A stretch of 64,000 bases of DNA from Bombiscardovia nodaiensis (GCA_033127725.1 AP026798.1:930001-994000); one strand, 5' to 3'. Shown: positions 1 to 8,487, counted from the stretch's first letter. Notes: generated by a model from the sequence alone, not told the origin. Made by a program: numbers and translations.

Positions 1-1
1 C

Positions 2-685
2 AGTGGCCTAGATTTGATTCGTAAGGTGCGCGGCAAGGCTGTACAAGTCATGACGAGCCCGTTGATTACCGATGCCCAGGGCAAGAAGTTTGGCAAGTCG
101 GAGGGCAACGCCGTCTGGCTCAATCCAGACATGTTCTCCCCCTACCGTTTCTACCAGTTCTGGTTCAACCAGGCCGATAACCAAGTGGTCAAGCTCTTGA
201 AGACCTTTACCTTCCTGTCAAAAGCAGAGATTGAGCGCCTAGAGCAAGAGGTTGAAAACAATCCTGGTGCCCGCGAGGCTCAGCGGGTGTTGGCCTGGGA
301 GGTTACCTCGTTTGTCCATGGCGAGCAGGCCGCTCAGGGGGCAGTAGACGCTTCGGGTGCCCTCTTTGGGCGAGGCGCTTTAAGTGACTTGGACGAGCAG
401 ACCCTGGCTGGGGCCCTACAAGGCTTAAAGGTGGACGATGGCAAGGGTGGCAGGGCTTTCGCCCGCGCTCAGGCAGGTGACCGCCTGGTGGATGCCGCTG
501 TTCAGGCTGGGCTCTTCAGCTCGGTTTCCGAAGCTCGCAAGACCATTAAGTCCGGCGGCGTGTATATGAACAACGAACGGGTCTCTGACTTCGGACAGAC
601 CTTGCAGGAAGGCGATTTCTTGCAGGGCAGATTTGTGCTTGTCCGCCGTGGCAAGAAAGCTCTTGGTGCCTTAGAGCGCCAGTGA
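2..685 (+). CDS. tyrS: tyrosyl-tRNA synthetase, C-terminal part
   Basis: This is the 3' part of tyrosyl-tRNA synthetase, which charges tRNA-Tyr in the cytoplasm. The reading frame is open from base 2, so the gene starts outside the window. The class I KMSKS-type loop is visible as KFGKSEGN about 25 residues into the fragment, followed by the typical [16 protein letters not shown] stretch. The last ~60 residues form an S4-like RNA-binding domain ([22 protein letters not shown]), as expected for bacterial TyrRS. An internal TTG at base 14 is not a credible start, because the conserved sequence [11 protein letters not shown] runs straight through it. The next gene begins about 110 bp downstream. 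Confidence 0.95.
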   Translation, partial: SGLDLIRKVRGKAVQVMTSPLITDAQGKKFGKSEGNAVWLNPDMFSPYRFYQFWFNQADNQVVKLLKTFTFLSKAEIERLEQEVENNPGAREAQRVLAWEVTSFVHGEQAAQGAVDASGALFGRGALSDLDEQTLAGALQGLKVDDGKGGRAFARAQAGDRLVDAAVQAGLFSSVSEARKTIKSGGVYMNNERVSDFGQTLQEGDFLQGRFVLVRRGKKALGALERQ

Positions 686-796
686 AAAAGAGCGGTCGGC
701 ATGTTCGTCGGCTGCTCGACGAGATGTAAAAAGACAATCAGTATAACCGCATAGTGCTGTTGTTGACGTTCCTGTGCCAATGTACACGGGGGAAAT

Positions 797-3121
797 ATGA
801 GGATGGATATGGCAGACGAATCGAGAAATAGTCACGGGCACGGCGGCAGCAACCGTCAGGGCGGTGGCTATGGCCATTCTGGTGGTTTCCACCGGGGCAA
901 GCAGGGTCAGGGTAACGGGTATGGGCACGGCTCAGGACGGGGTCACTACGGCAATTCTGGCTCCCAGTACCACTCCCATAGTCGGGATGGTGAGCAGGGC
1001 GAGGGAGGCAATTTCCATCGCGATGGTCACAGCAGCTACCGGGGTCGTCAGCAGGACGATCGTCGTGGCGGCTACCAGCAGCATGGTAACCAGGAGCATC
1101 GCTCTGGCTATCAGCAGCACGACCGTGACGACCGCCGTGGGGGCTTCCATCGCAGTCATGATGACCGCCGTGACGGCTTCCAGCGTCGTGATCATGACGA
1201 CAGGCGCGGTGGCTATCAGGGCCGTGACCGTGATGATCGCCGAGGTGGTTACCAGCATCGTGACCACGATGATCGTCGGGGCGGTTACCAGGGTCACAAT
1301 CGTGACGATAGACGGGGTGGCTATCAGGGCCGTGACCGTGATGATCGTCGGGGTGGTTACCAGCATCGTGATCATGACGATCGCCGTGGTGGCTATCAGC
1401 ATCGGGAGCACGATGACAGGCGTGGTGGCTACCAGAGTCGGGGCCGTGATGACCGCCGCAACCAGTATGGCCACGATGGGCGCAATGCCCACCAGGGCGA
1501 GCATGGGCGCTGGCAGGACCGGCGCGAGCAAGGTGGCCAGGAGCGCACCTACCGTGGTCATGACGACCGCCGTCAGGGAGGTAGCGGCTATGACCGCCGG
1601 GAGCACCAGGGTGGTTCCTACCGGCGTGATGACCGTCGTGGTGGTTACCAGGGTCGGGGTCGTGACGATAGGCGTGGCAGGGGCTTTGACCAGGGTCGTG
1701 GGGGTTTCCGTGGTGAGGCCTACCAAGATGGGCCCAGGAGAAACTCTGATGGCACCGTTTCCTACCCCTCGCAAAACCCGTACACGGACCCTCGCCCAGG
1801 CGAGCCGAGTATGCCCAAGGGCCTGGAGTGGTCAATGCTCTCCAAAGACGACAAGGAGCGCTTGCGGGGCTTGAGCAAGGAGCACGCCGAGAACATTGGC
1901 CTGCATATTCTGGCTGCTTATGCCTTGGAAGAGAGCGAACCAGACCGGGCCCTGGCCCATGCGCGCTGGGTAGCACGGCAGGCTTCTCGCGTCGACATCG
2001 CCCGTGAAACGCTGGCTCTCGTGGCCTACCGGCAGGGCGACTACAAGCTGGCCCTGCGCGAGTTCCGCACCGCTTACCGGATGAACGGCTACTTGGATTA
2101 CTTGCCCTTCATTGCTGACTGTGAGCGGGGGTTGGGCGAGCCGCGTAAGGCTATCGAAGAAGCGACTAGCCCTGAGGGCAAGGCCCTGCGTGGGGAGTCG
2201 AAGGCCGAGATGTTCCTGGTCTATGCGGGAGCCCTGGCAGACCTTGGTCTCATGGACCAGGCTATCGCCATTGTCCACCAGCTAGGCCGGGCAAAGGGTC
2301 TGACCGGTGACTATCGGATGCGGGCCCTTCAGGCGGAGCAGAACTTCCTGGAGCAGGCTGGACAGGGCGAGCAGTCGCAGGCTTTGGAGCCCGTGCTCGA
2401 CAAACTTGAAGCTGAGTATGCCGATCAGGACGATGATGAATCTGAAGAAGAGATCATCATCGACAATGACCTCGAACATGCGACGGCTACCATGCTGGAG
2501 AGCCTCAATATTCCTCTTGGTGGAGACGATTGGCGGACCGTGGAGGAAGCTGACCAGCAGATTTTCGAGGAAGGGGATGAGCCCGAAGCAGATGCCGAGC
2601 AGGAAGAGACTGCGCAGGCGGAAGCGGCCAGCGAAGAGGACAGCGAGCCAGCATCGCTAAATGAGACTGAGGCGGAGGCTGAGTTATTGCCCGAACAACA
2701 GGCTGAGTCTGAGCCAGTATCCGAGTCACTGTCTGATTCTGATTCATCGCCCGAGTCGCAGTCTGAGCTTGAATCGCAGGCTGAACCTCATACTGAGTCA
2801 CAGCCTGAAATGCAGCCCGAGTCTGAACCGCAGACTGATCCTGAGCCTCAATCGCAGACTGAGTCACAGGCTGAGTCTGAGACAGAGTCTGTTGCACTGT
2901 CTGGATCTGATTTGTTGCCTCAAGCTCCAGCCAGTAGCACGCCTGAAGCTGGGTCTGATGACCACGCAGAGCAGACAGTCGTTATCGAGCCAACTGCTGC
3001 AAGTCAGGAGCCAATTACGGCACCAGCTGAGGGTCAATCAGGGACCACATCAGAGGCTCTGGCAGACCGGACGCATGAGATTTCGCCAGCGAGCGGTGAG
3101 GAGCCTGAACCAGCAGTATGA
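797..3121 (+). CDS. RG-repeat / TPR-like / acidic-tail protein of unknown function
   Basis: Function is not known. The 774-residue product has three unlike parts. Residues ~1-310 are Gly/Arg/His/Tyr/Gln-rich and dominated by the repeat DDRRGGYQ, with seven back-to-back 12-residue units at about residues 134-217. Residues ~340-530 look globular and helical, with TPR-like helix pairs (LALVAYRQGDYKLALREFRTAYRMNG). Residues ~535-774 are a very acidic Glu/Ser/Gln-rich tail. There is no signal peptide or membrane segment. The RGG/GGYQ composition resembles RNA-binding low-complexity regions, so RNA binding or scaffolding is an inference. The start ATG follows GGGGGAAAT closely; a second ATG lies two codons later. 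The stop overlaps the HAD gene start as ATGA, implying co-translation with HAD, the small protein and tlyA. Open frames in the other five frames here come from the repeat and are not genes. Confidence 0.85.
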   Translation: MRMDMADESRNSHGHGGSNRQGGGYGHSGGFHRGKQGQGNGYGHGSGRGHYGNSGSQYHSHSRDGEQGEGGNFHRDGHSSYRGRQQDDRRGGYQQHGNQEHRSGYQQHDRDDRRGGFHRSHDDRRDGFQRRDHDDRRGGYQGRDRDDRRGGYQHRDHDDRRGGYQGHNRDDRRGGYQGRDRDDRRGGYQHRDHDDRRGGYQHREHDDRRGGYQSRGRDDRRNQYGHDGRNAHQGEHGRWQDRREQGGQERTYRGHDDRRQGGSGYDRREHQGGSYRRDDRRGGYQGRGRDDRRGRGFDQGRGGFRGEAYQDGPRRNSDGTVSYPSQNPYTDPRPGEPSMPKGLEWSMLSKDDKERLRGLSKEHAENIGLHILAAYALEESEPDRALAHARWVARQASRVDIARETLALVAYRQGDYKLALREFRTAYRMNGYLDYLPFIADCERGLGEPRKAIEEATSPEGKALRGESKAEMFLVYAGALADLGLMDQAIAIVHQLGRAKGLTGDYRMRALQAEQNFLEQAGQGEQSQALEPVLDKLEAEYADQDDDESEEEIIIDNDLEHATATMLESLNIPLGGDDWRTVEEADQQIFEEGDEPEADAEQEETAQAEAASEEDSEPASLNETEAEAELLPEQQAESEPVSESLSDSDSSPESQSELESQAEPHTESQPEMQPESEPQTDPEPQSQTESQAESETESVALSGSDLLPQAPASSTPEAGSDDHAEQTVVIEPTAASQEPITAPAEGQSGTTSEALADRTHEISPASGEEPEPAV
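1196..1447 (+). repeat. 36-bp in-frame tandem repeat (7 units)
   Basis: Seven consecutive 36-bp units start at 1196, 1232, 1268, 1304, 1340, 1376 and 1412. Each encodes DDRRGGYQ plus four variable, mostly charged residues. An eighth, diverged unit begins at 1448. Synonymous codons vary between units (cgc/cgt/cga/agg for Arg), so the amino-acid pattern appears better conserved than the DNA. Looser DDRR copies continue on both sides from ~1054 to ~1690. Confidence 0.9.
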
Positions 3122-4191
3122 ACGGCGTTTATCTCAAGGGATCAGCCCAGCCACTGGCGCAAGCCTATAGCTTAGCGCTCCTGGACTTAGATGGGGTTGT
3201 CTACCGGGGCTCTAACCCGGTAGAGCACGCTGCGGAAGGCATAGCCCAAGCCTCAGCAGCGGGCATGCGCATGGCATACACCACCAACAACCCCTCCCGC
3301 TACCCGTCCGTTGTGGCCGACCAGCTGCGTTCCTTCGGTCTGGAACTGGACGACCAGCAGGTCATCACCTCGGGCATTGTGGGGGCTCGTATGTTGCGCG
3401 AGCATCTTGAGGCGGGATCTAAGGTACTCGTCATCGGTTCCGACCACCTGCGAGATGAGGTCAGGGCCAACGGTATGCAGGTCGTCGAGTCAAACAAGGA
3501 TCGGCCCCAGGCTGTCATCCAATCCTGGTATCCCGACCTGACACTCAAGGACCTAGCCGAGGCTTCCTACGCCATTGAGCACGGGGCGCAGTACTTCGTG
3601 ACCAACAAGGACCTGACCATACCGCGGGAGGATGGGATAGCGCCCGGCAACGGGGCTATGCAGCTGCCAGTGATTGCAGCCAGCGGTCAGGAGCCCCAGG
3701 ATTCCGCCGGTAAACCAGAGCCAGCTATCTACGACGAAGCCCGTCGTCGCCTGGCCCAAGATGAGCCCATCAGCAAGGCGGATTCCCTGCCAGTGGGCGA
3801 CCGGCTGGACACGGATATTGAGGCAGCCTACAAGGGTGGGTACGACTCGATGGTCGTGCTCACCGGAGTCGCCGACCCGACAGCGCTCATGCAAGCCAAG
3901 GTCCAGTGGCGGCCTACCTATATTGCTCTGGATCTGCGCGGCTTGGTGCAGCCACACCCACAGCCAGTGCTGGCTCCCAATGGCCGCTGGGTCTGTGGTT
4001 CCTGCTCAGCCCAGCTTGAAAATGGCCAGGTGAGTTTGTCTGCCCACGACGGGCAGGGAAGCGATCTGGACCCCAAGCGGCAGATTGACGCCCTGCGCGC
4101 GGCTGTCTGCGCATGTTGGCAGGCAGCTGATGGTGGCCTAGACCTATCTGAGATTCAACTGCCCAGCTTCCGTCTCGGCTCGGCCCAGTGA
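3118..4191 (+). CDS. HAD-superfamily phosphatase (NagD-like, class IIA)
   Basis: Predicted cytoplasmic sugar- or nucleotide-phosphate phosphatase of the HAD class IIA (NagD/phosphoglycolate phosphatase-like) family. Motif I is DLDGVVY near residue 25, with the nucleophile and acid/base Asp pair. The Thr-rich motif II region is AYTTNNPSRYP. The lysine motif appears in GKPEPAIYDEA, and the terminal Asp motif is PVGDRLDTDI. The product is 357 residues, with ~60 extra C-terminal residues that include a Cys pair (VCGSCSAQ). Its ATG overlaps the stop of the preceding gene. A small gene and tlyA follow closely, so it probably belongs to one operon. The substrate cannot be read from sequence. Confidence 0.88.
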   Translation: MNGVYLKGSAQPLAQAYSLALLDLDGVVYRGSNPVEHAAEGIAQASAAGMRMAYTTNNPSRYPSVVADQLRSFGLELDDQQVITSGIVGARMLREHLEAGSKVLVIGSDHLRDEVRANGMQVVESNKDRPQAVIQSWYPDLTLKDLAEASYAIEHGAQYFVTNKDLTIPREDGIAPGNGAMQLPVIAASGQEPQDSAGKPEPAIYDEARRRLAQDEPISKADSLPVGDRLDTDIEAAYKGGYDSMVVLTGVADPTALMQAKVQWRPTYIALDLRGLVQPHPQPVLAPNGRWVCGSCSAQLENGQVSLSAHDGQGSDLDPKRQIDALRAAVCACWQAADGGLDLSEIQLPSFRLGSAQ

Positions 4192-4203
4192 AAGCGGTGA
4201 ACT

Positions 4204-4392
4204 ATGCCTGAAAGTGATGAAAACGGTCAAATCACACCATCGAACGTCCAACCACCTGCTCAGTTGGATGCGCTCTTTCAACGCTTTCCCGAACTCGCCA
4301 CCGTAACGGCTCGGCCGCTTGAGGAGCAGGTAGTTGTGTACCGCCGTGTGCTCGCAAGCCTACAAGAGGATTTAGATGCTGTCCAACGTTGA
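4204..4392 (+). CDS. small conserved-type protein between HAD and tlyA
   Basis: A 62-residue acidic protein of unknown function. It contains a predicted amphipathic helix in its second half (LEEQVVVYRRVLASLQEDLDAVQR) and a proline-rich N-terminus. It has no membrane segment and no Cys. It lies 12 bp after the HAD stop and overlaps the start of tlyA by 17 bp in another frame, so translational coupling is likely. A small helical protein in this position is common in actinobacterial tlyA operons, from general knowledge. That context, plus codon use like its neighbours, is why it is called a gene. Confidence 0.7.
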   Translation: MPESDENGQITPSNVQPPAQLDALFQRFPELATVTARPLEEQVVVYRRVLASLQEDLDAVQR

Positions 4393-5200
4393 CCCCTACC
4401 AGACCCAGCAAGCCAGAAGCAAGAGATTCGCCAGTCCAGTGACTGGGGACTCAGGGCAGTCCATGCGGCTGGACCAGGCCTTGGTTGAGCGTGGACTAGT
4501 CCAGTCGCGCTCGCGGGCCGCTGCTCTGGTGAAGCAGGGTGCCGTCTTAGTCAACGGCGTCACCTGCCGCAAGGTAGCTCATCCGGTGGCAGCTGGAGAC
4601 CTGCTGAGTGCAGACAAGGGCGAAGATTACGTCTCTCGAGGGGCCTTTAAGCTCATTGGTGCTCTCGATACCTTCGGCCCGCAGGGTTTGCCACAGCCCC
4701 GAGGTAAGTACTGTCTCGATATCGGTGCTTCAACTGGCGGCTTTACAGATGTGCTCTTGCGGCGCGGTGCGAGCCAGGTGATTGCCCTGGATGTGGGCCA
4801 CGGGCAGCTGGCACCGCGGCTGGCCAGCGACGAGCGCGTCCGCGAGTTCTCAGGCGTCAATATCCGTCAGGTTGAGCCTGGAGAACTGCCCTTCCAGCCA
4901 GACTATGTGGTTTCAGATGTCTCTTTTATTTCGCTCACCTATGTGATTCCGGTGATTCAACGCCTGGCGCTGCCGGGTGCACACTGCCTGCTGCTGGTGA
5001 AGCCCCAGTTTGAAGTGGGGCGCGGCAAGCTCGGGCACGGGGGAGTGGTCCGGCAGGCGGAGCGTCGACAGGAGGCCTTGGAACGGGTTGAGACCTGCGC
5101 GCGAACCCACAATTTTACGCTCCGTGGGCGGGCTCCCTCGCCGATTACGGGTGCCCATGGTAACGAGGAGTACCTGCTCTGGCTCCAGTTGGGCGAGTGA
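4376..5200 (+). CDS. tlyA: TlyA-family rRNA 2'-O-methyltransferase
   Basis: TlyA methylates ribose 2'-OH groups of 16S and/or 23S rRNA using S-adenosylmethionine; in mycobacteria its loss gives capreomycin resistance. The frame carries an N-terminal S4 RNA-binding domain (MRLDQALVERGLVQSRSRAA, ~residues 29-85). It is followed by an FtsJ-like SAM-binding fold with DIGASTGGFTDVLLRRGA, VIALDVGHGQL and the downstream DVSFISLTYV and LLLVKPQFEVG motifs. The listed ATG overlaps the preceding small gene. The conserved part begins at the Met at residue ~29, so an internal start is possible. In many bifidobacteria NAD kinase and recN follow; here a minus-strand gene follows instead. Confidence 0.92.
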   Translation: MLSNVDPYQTQQARSKRFASPVTGDSGQSMRLDQALVERGLVQSRSRAAALVKQGAVLVNGVTCRKVAHPVAAGDLLSADKGEDYVSRGAFKLIGALDTFGPQGLPQPRGKYCLDIGASTGGFTDVLLRRGASQVIALDVGHGQLAPRLASDERVREFSGVNIRQVEPGELPFQPDYVVSDVSFISLTYVIPVIQRLALPGAHCLLLVKPQFEVGRGKLGHGGVVRQAERRQEALERVETCARTHNFTLRGRAPSPITGAHGNEEYLLWLQLGE

Positions 5201-5255
5201 AGCGCATGCGGGCTGCAGCTGGATAGCGTGCCTCGCTGCTGCTGCTCAAGGCTGG

Positions 5256-5939
5256 TTAGCAGCGGGCTACGTGGTAGCGTTTGGCACCGCCTAGCGTCAT
5301 GACTGAGGCCGAGGAGCGGTCAGTCGTTATGGTCGACAGGCAGACGGCATGGTGAATGAATGAACCTTCTTTCAGGTCAGCGGCATAGCTTTCCAGGATG
5401 CAGCAACCGCATTTGTGGAGTTCGGCGTAGCGGCAAGTCAAGCGGTTGACATGGCTGGGGCGTATCATCCAGCGAACGTCTTTGAGTGAGACAACTTTGG
5501 GGTGCATGGTTCGAATGCATACGTGTTTTGCGATGGCGACATCGATGTCGAGGACGCCGCACAGGTCAATGTCTCGGGCTATGACCAGCTTCTGGTCTTC
5601 CATCAGACCGCTGAACTTGAGCAGGTGCTTGACGCGGATTTTCCCCTCCGTTTTTAGTAGACCTTGAAAGTCAATGATGCCAGCTTGAATATTGCCCGGT
5701 CCTACGATGCGCCCTTGGCCTGAAAGGATAGAAACCTGGATATGGCCGCTGGGTAGGCTGAGCGTGCCGTCCAAGCTCAGGGAGCCGCCACAGATGTCGA
5801 TGCCTGTCAGATTTCCGGTGGCGTTCATCGTGTTGAAATGCACGCCAGGTTCTATGTATATGTTGCCGGCAGCTTCGATATGGTTGTAGTTGCCGCGTCT
5901 TACAGTACCACTGTCGATAAGCGTTAAGTTGGTGTACAT
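5256..5939 (-). CDS. bactofilin-like beta-helical protein (tentative)
   Basis: A 227-residue protein without signal peptide or membrane helix. Residues ~1-150 show a regular beta-solenoid-like rhythm of short Gly-containing turns (AAGNIYIEPGV, ATGNLTGIDICGGSLSLDG, GPGNIQAGIIDFQG), as in bactofilins and other polymer-forming proteins. The C-terminal ~75 residues are different and contain clustered Cys (KCGCC). The ATG at 5939 is chosen because GAAGGAGAG stands seven bases upstream; a longer frame to 6008 lacks such a site. It is convergent with tlyA and divergent from the tRNA-Arg region. Bactofilin is a structural resemblance only; surface adhesin or hypothetical protein are alternatives. Confidence 0.55.
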   Translation of the reverse strand: MYTNLTLIDSGTVRRGNYNHIEAAGNIYIEPGVHFNTMNATGNLTGIDICGGSLSLDGTLSLPSGHIQVSILSGQGRIVGPGNIQAGIIDFQGLLKTEGKIRVKHLLKFSGLMEDQKLVIARDIDLCGVLDIDVAIAKHVCIRTMHPKVVSLKDVRWMIRPSHVNRLTCRYAELHKCGCCILESYAADLKEGSFIHHAVCLSTITTDRSSASVMTLGGAKRYHVARC

Positions 5940-6213
5940 ACTCGACTCTCCTTCGTGCCGATTGCACTTGTGCGATTTTCCCCCAACTCTCGCCAGCAGC
6001 ACGGTCATTGTGCTACTGATTAACGGTGAGAACCTTACTGCTCACATACGTTACAACTATAGATATACGTCAAAAAGTTGGATAATGGGGTGTATTATGC
6101 ACAAACCAGCATAGAATCTGCATAATCGTTCCTCTGCTTTTAGCTATAGCCGACGGCGGAGATGGTTGAAAGAGCTTGTATTTGCTGAGAAAAGATGAGT
6201 GCGACACACCACT

Positions 6214-6242
6214 TTGAACACTTCGCCGGAGTGCGCTATTAT
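6214..6242 (+). promoter_or_regulatory. promoter of tRNA-Arg
   Basis: TTGAAC at 6214-6219 and TATTAT at 6237-6242 are separated by exactly 17 bp. Both match the vegetative sigma consensus well. The predicted start at ~6249 lies about 33 bp before the mature tRNA. Confidence 0.7.
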
Positions 6243-6281
6243 AAGTGAGTTGTCGCAGTGAGCAAATTACAGTGATGACAT

Positions 6282-6355
6282 GCGCCAGTAGCCCAGCGGA
6301 TTAGAGCAGCTGACTACGGATCAGCAGGTCGCAGGTTCGAATCCTGTCTGGCGCA
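6282..6355 (+). tRNA. tRNA-Arg (anticodon ACG)
   Basis: A cloverleaf can be drawn. The acceptor stem pairs GCGCCAG (6282-6288) with CTGGCGC (6348-6354). The anticodon stem is CTGA/TCAG around the loop CTACGGA, giving anticodon ACG (read as ICG for CGU/C/A). The T arm carries the normal GGTTCGAATCC. The discriminator base is A at 6355, and no CCA is encoded. A terminator follows. Confidence 0.96.
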
Positions 6356-6364
6356 CGAGAAAGC

Positions 6365-6404
6365 AATGGTTCCAAGGCTTCACGGCCTCGGGACCATTCT
6401 TGTT
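6365..6404 (+). terminator. rho-independent terminator after tRNA-Arg
   Basis: AATGGTTCC (6365-6373) pairs with GGGACCATT (6390-6398) with one G-T pair. A CTTGTTTT tract follows. Confidence 0.75.
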
Positions 6405-6413
6405 TTCGGAATC

Positions 6414-6533
6414 GGGCACACTTCGGCCACCCTTAAGAGTACCTTCCGCCACTCACTAATTACTAACCGTCCTCAGCCATACTCATGCAAGCCCTCAAGG
6501 CCGATTTTAGACACACAGTTTGGCGTATATCCC
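6414..6533 (-). repeat. dispersed intergenic repeat, copy 1 (inverted relative to the 12.7 kb copy)
   Basis: This ~120 bp stretch aligns with the reverse complement of 12733-12849. Shared blocks include CGGCCACCCTTAAGAGT near its start, a middle ACTAACC block, and GGCGTATATCCC at its end. Just beyond it, a 16-bp unit beginning TATATCCCTAAA occurs twice (from 6526 and 6542). I see no credible gene from the tRNA terminator to the nitroreductase stop at 6672; an 80-codon open frame across this repeat has no coding character. Confidence 0.75.
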
Positions 6534-6671
6534 TAAACCCCTATATCCCTAAAATTACAGAACAGAACTTATGCTGCCCAAGTGATTTTAGTATGCCAAT
6601 AGGGCTTATACCGGGAGGTGGCGGGCCAGGAGAGGCCCTTGCAGACGAGAAGATTACGGGGGTGTGGGACT

Positions 6672-7454
6672 CTAACGGTCCAGACGGAATCCTTGCCGGG
6701 TCGCTGCCGGGAAAACGGCCTTACTGAGTTCTTCCTGGCACACGGACTTCTTAGCTACTTGGTCACTGAAGGCATCGACCGGGCGGTCGGCCTGACGTAA
6801 GTCGTAGTAGTGGTGAACCTTCTGGTCGAACTCCTTCATGGCTTCCATGATTTCACCGTCATCAGCGGGATATGTGTTGTCGAAGAATTGGGCTGCACGG
6901 GGCATCCGAGGCTTGATGGCCGGGGCTTGGGCGGGCTTGCCGATGGCCAGGCCCAGCACCGGATAGGTGTACTTGGGCAAGTGCATCAGATCGATCAGCC
7001 CGTTGACGTCATTGAGCAATGAACCCAGAACCACGCAGCCCAATCCAAGGGAGTTGGCGGCCGTCTCCATGGCGCTCAGGGCAAGGACGGCATCGTTCTG
7101 CGCCTGGGTAAAGCGATAGCTAGCATTGATGGTAAATTCGGGGTCGTTGACATCAACCCCCTTGGCTTGTGCGATCGAAATGTTCCGGTGCTCGTCGGCG
7201 ATGAAGACGTAAAGCAGGGGAGCCTGGGCTATGTAGCCCTGTTCCCCGATATGCGCTAGTCGTGCCTTGAATTGCGGATCTGTGATGCGAAGAGCCGACC
7301 AATCATTGAGATATCCGCTCGTGGGAGCCTGCTGGGCTGCACGCTCCAAGGTTTCGACGATTTCCGGATCAATGGGCTCGGGGGAGAACCTGCGAATCGA
7401 GCGTCGTTCCAACAGTGTGGTGATGATTGCAGAGTTGCGCATAGTCATTTTCAT
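6672..7454 (-). CDS. nitroreductase-family FMN oxidoreductase
   Basis: Predicted FMN-dependent, NAD(P)H-using oxidoreductase of the nitroreductase fold (~260 residues, NfsA/FRP-like). The FMN-binding N-terminal motif ERRSIRRFSPEPID is clear near residue 15. It is followed by the AAQQAPTSGYLNDWSALRI segment and the family's central ALSAMETAANSLGLGCVVLG motif. The C-terminal tail includes YPVLGLAIGKPAQAP. The physiological substrate (nitro compounds, quinones, flavins) cannot be told. Three in-frame ATGs cluster at 7442-7454; the outermost is used, and a weak GGAAAG lies 15 bases upstream. Longer starts to 7604 add residues unlike the family. It is divergent from the racemase-like gene. Confidence 0.88.
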   Translation of the reverse strand: MKMTMRNSAIITTLLERRSIRRFSPEPIDPEIVETLERAAQQAPTSGYLNDWSALRITDPQFKARLAHIGEQGYIAQAPLLYVFIADEHRNISIAQAKGVDVNDPEFTINASYRFTQAQNDAVLALSAMETAANSLGLGCVVLGSLLNDVNGLIDLMHLPKYTYPVLGLAIGKPAQAPAIKPRMPRAAQFFDNTYPADDGEIMEAMKEFDQKVHHYYDLRQADRPVDAFSDQVAKKSVCQEELSKAVFPAATRQGFRLDR

Positions 7455-7575
7455 AGTGTATCGGTAGTACTTTCCAAAGTGGGCTGATTTCCGCTTTCTG
7501 CGATAATGGGCCAATAGGGCTTGACGGGATGGCATATGTGCACGGAAGTTAGGAACAAGACAGGAGGAGGTAGCG

Positions 7576-8265
7576 GTGAAAACTATTGGACTTATTGGTG
7601 GCATGAGCTGGGAGAGCAGCGCGGAATATTACCGGATTCTCAACGAGGTAGTGAAGCGCGAATTGGGTGGGCTGCACTCGGCCCGGTGCATTCTCTACAG
7701 CGTGGACTTTGATGAGATTGAGCGCTACCAGTTCGCCGGGCAGTGGGATAAGGCTGGCGAGGTTATGGCCGGTGCTGCGCGCTCCTTGGAAGCGGCGGGT
7801 GCGGACTGCTTAGCCATCTGCACCAACACCATGCACAAGCTGGTTCCCCAAGTGGAGGACGCCAGCAGCCTGCCCCTGCTCCACATCGCCCAGATGACGG
7901 CAGACCAGCTCAAGCTCGCGGGCATCAGCAAAGTTGGGCTTTTGGGCACGACTTTTACCATGGAACAGGACTTTTACAAGACCACTATTGCCAGCAATGG
8001 CATTGAGGTCATTGTGCCTGATGCTGACGACCGCCGTTTGGTCAATGATGTGATTTACCAAGAGCTGTGCTTGGGCGAGATTAAAGATTCCTCCCGCCGC
8101 GCCTATGTGGAGATCATCGACAAACTGGCCAGTCAAGGCGCTCAAGGAGTCATTTTGGGCTGCACCGAAATCGGCCTTCTCGTCAAACAAGCCGACACCC
8201 AAGTGCCCCTCTTCGACACCACTCTCATTCATGCAGAAGGAATCGCTCAATATGCCCTCTCCTAA
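7576..8265 (+). CDS. aspartate/glutamate racemase family protein
   Basis: A cofactor-independent amino-acid racemase-fold protein of 229 residues (Asp/Glu/hydantoin racemase superfamily, YgeA-like). The start motif IGLIGGMSWESSAEYY is diagnostic. The two catalytic Cys are present as ICTNTMH (Cys82) and GCTEIGLL (Cys196), so it should be catalytically competent. The substrate, probably aspartate or a broad amino-acid range, is inferred from the family. The GTG start at 7576 is preceded by a strong AGGAGGAGG. It stands alone in its transcription unit and ends in a hairpin shared with the convergent ABC permease. Confidence 0.9.
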   Translation: MKTIGLIGGMSWESSAEYYRILNEVVKRELGGLHSARCILYSVDFDEIERYQFAGQWDKAGEVMAGAARSLEAAGADCLAICTNTMHKLVPQVEDASSLPLLHIAQMTADQLKLAGISKVGLLGTTFTMEQDFYKTTIASNGIEVIVPDADDRRLVNDVIYQELCLGEIKDSSRRAYVEIIDKLASQGAQGVILGCTEIGLLVKQADTQVPLFDTTLIHAEGIAQYALS

Positions 8266-8408
8266 CGTTGGTACAGCGATTGTCTGACTACATAGAATGA
8301 GATTGTTCGGAACTGTTTCAGGGATTAGATAAAAGTGCTCTGAACACCATGCTCGGTCGGTAAGGTTATCTATCGGCAGCGCGGGCAGGAATGCTCCGGG
8401 AAGGCGAA

Positions 8409-8463
8409 AAGCGTCGCCCTGCTTCGCGTATGTGGTTTGCATGCGTGGGGCAGGGCGACGCTT
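8409..8463. terminator. bidirectional terminator
   Basis: AAGCGTCGCCCTGC (8409-8422) and its exact complement (8450-8463) form a 14-bp stem between two convergent genes. T-rich or A-rich flanks occur on both sides (AAAAG before, TTCTTG after). Confidence 0.75.
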
Positions 8464-8487
8464 CTTGTGGTTCTATCTGCTGGTTGG

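Noticed and set aside
1190..1460. CRISPR-like regular spacing
   Set aside because: The 36-bp period is an in-frame protein repeat without separate spacers. No cas genes or spacer-repeat arrays are seen anywhere in the window.
738..1976. Long open frames on both strands across the DDRRGGYQ region (minus 412 codons, minus 280 codons, plus 336 codons)
   Set aside because: They arise from the periodic 36-bp repeat. They have abnormal composition (runs of His/Gly/Asp or Val/Thr/Ala) and no ribosome sites, and the 774-codon frame explains the DNA.
6485..6727. 80-codon open frame between tRNA-Arg and the nitroreductase
   Set aside because: It runs through the dispersed repeat and into the 3' end of the nitroreductase on the other strand, and has no ribosome site or family resemblance.
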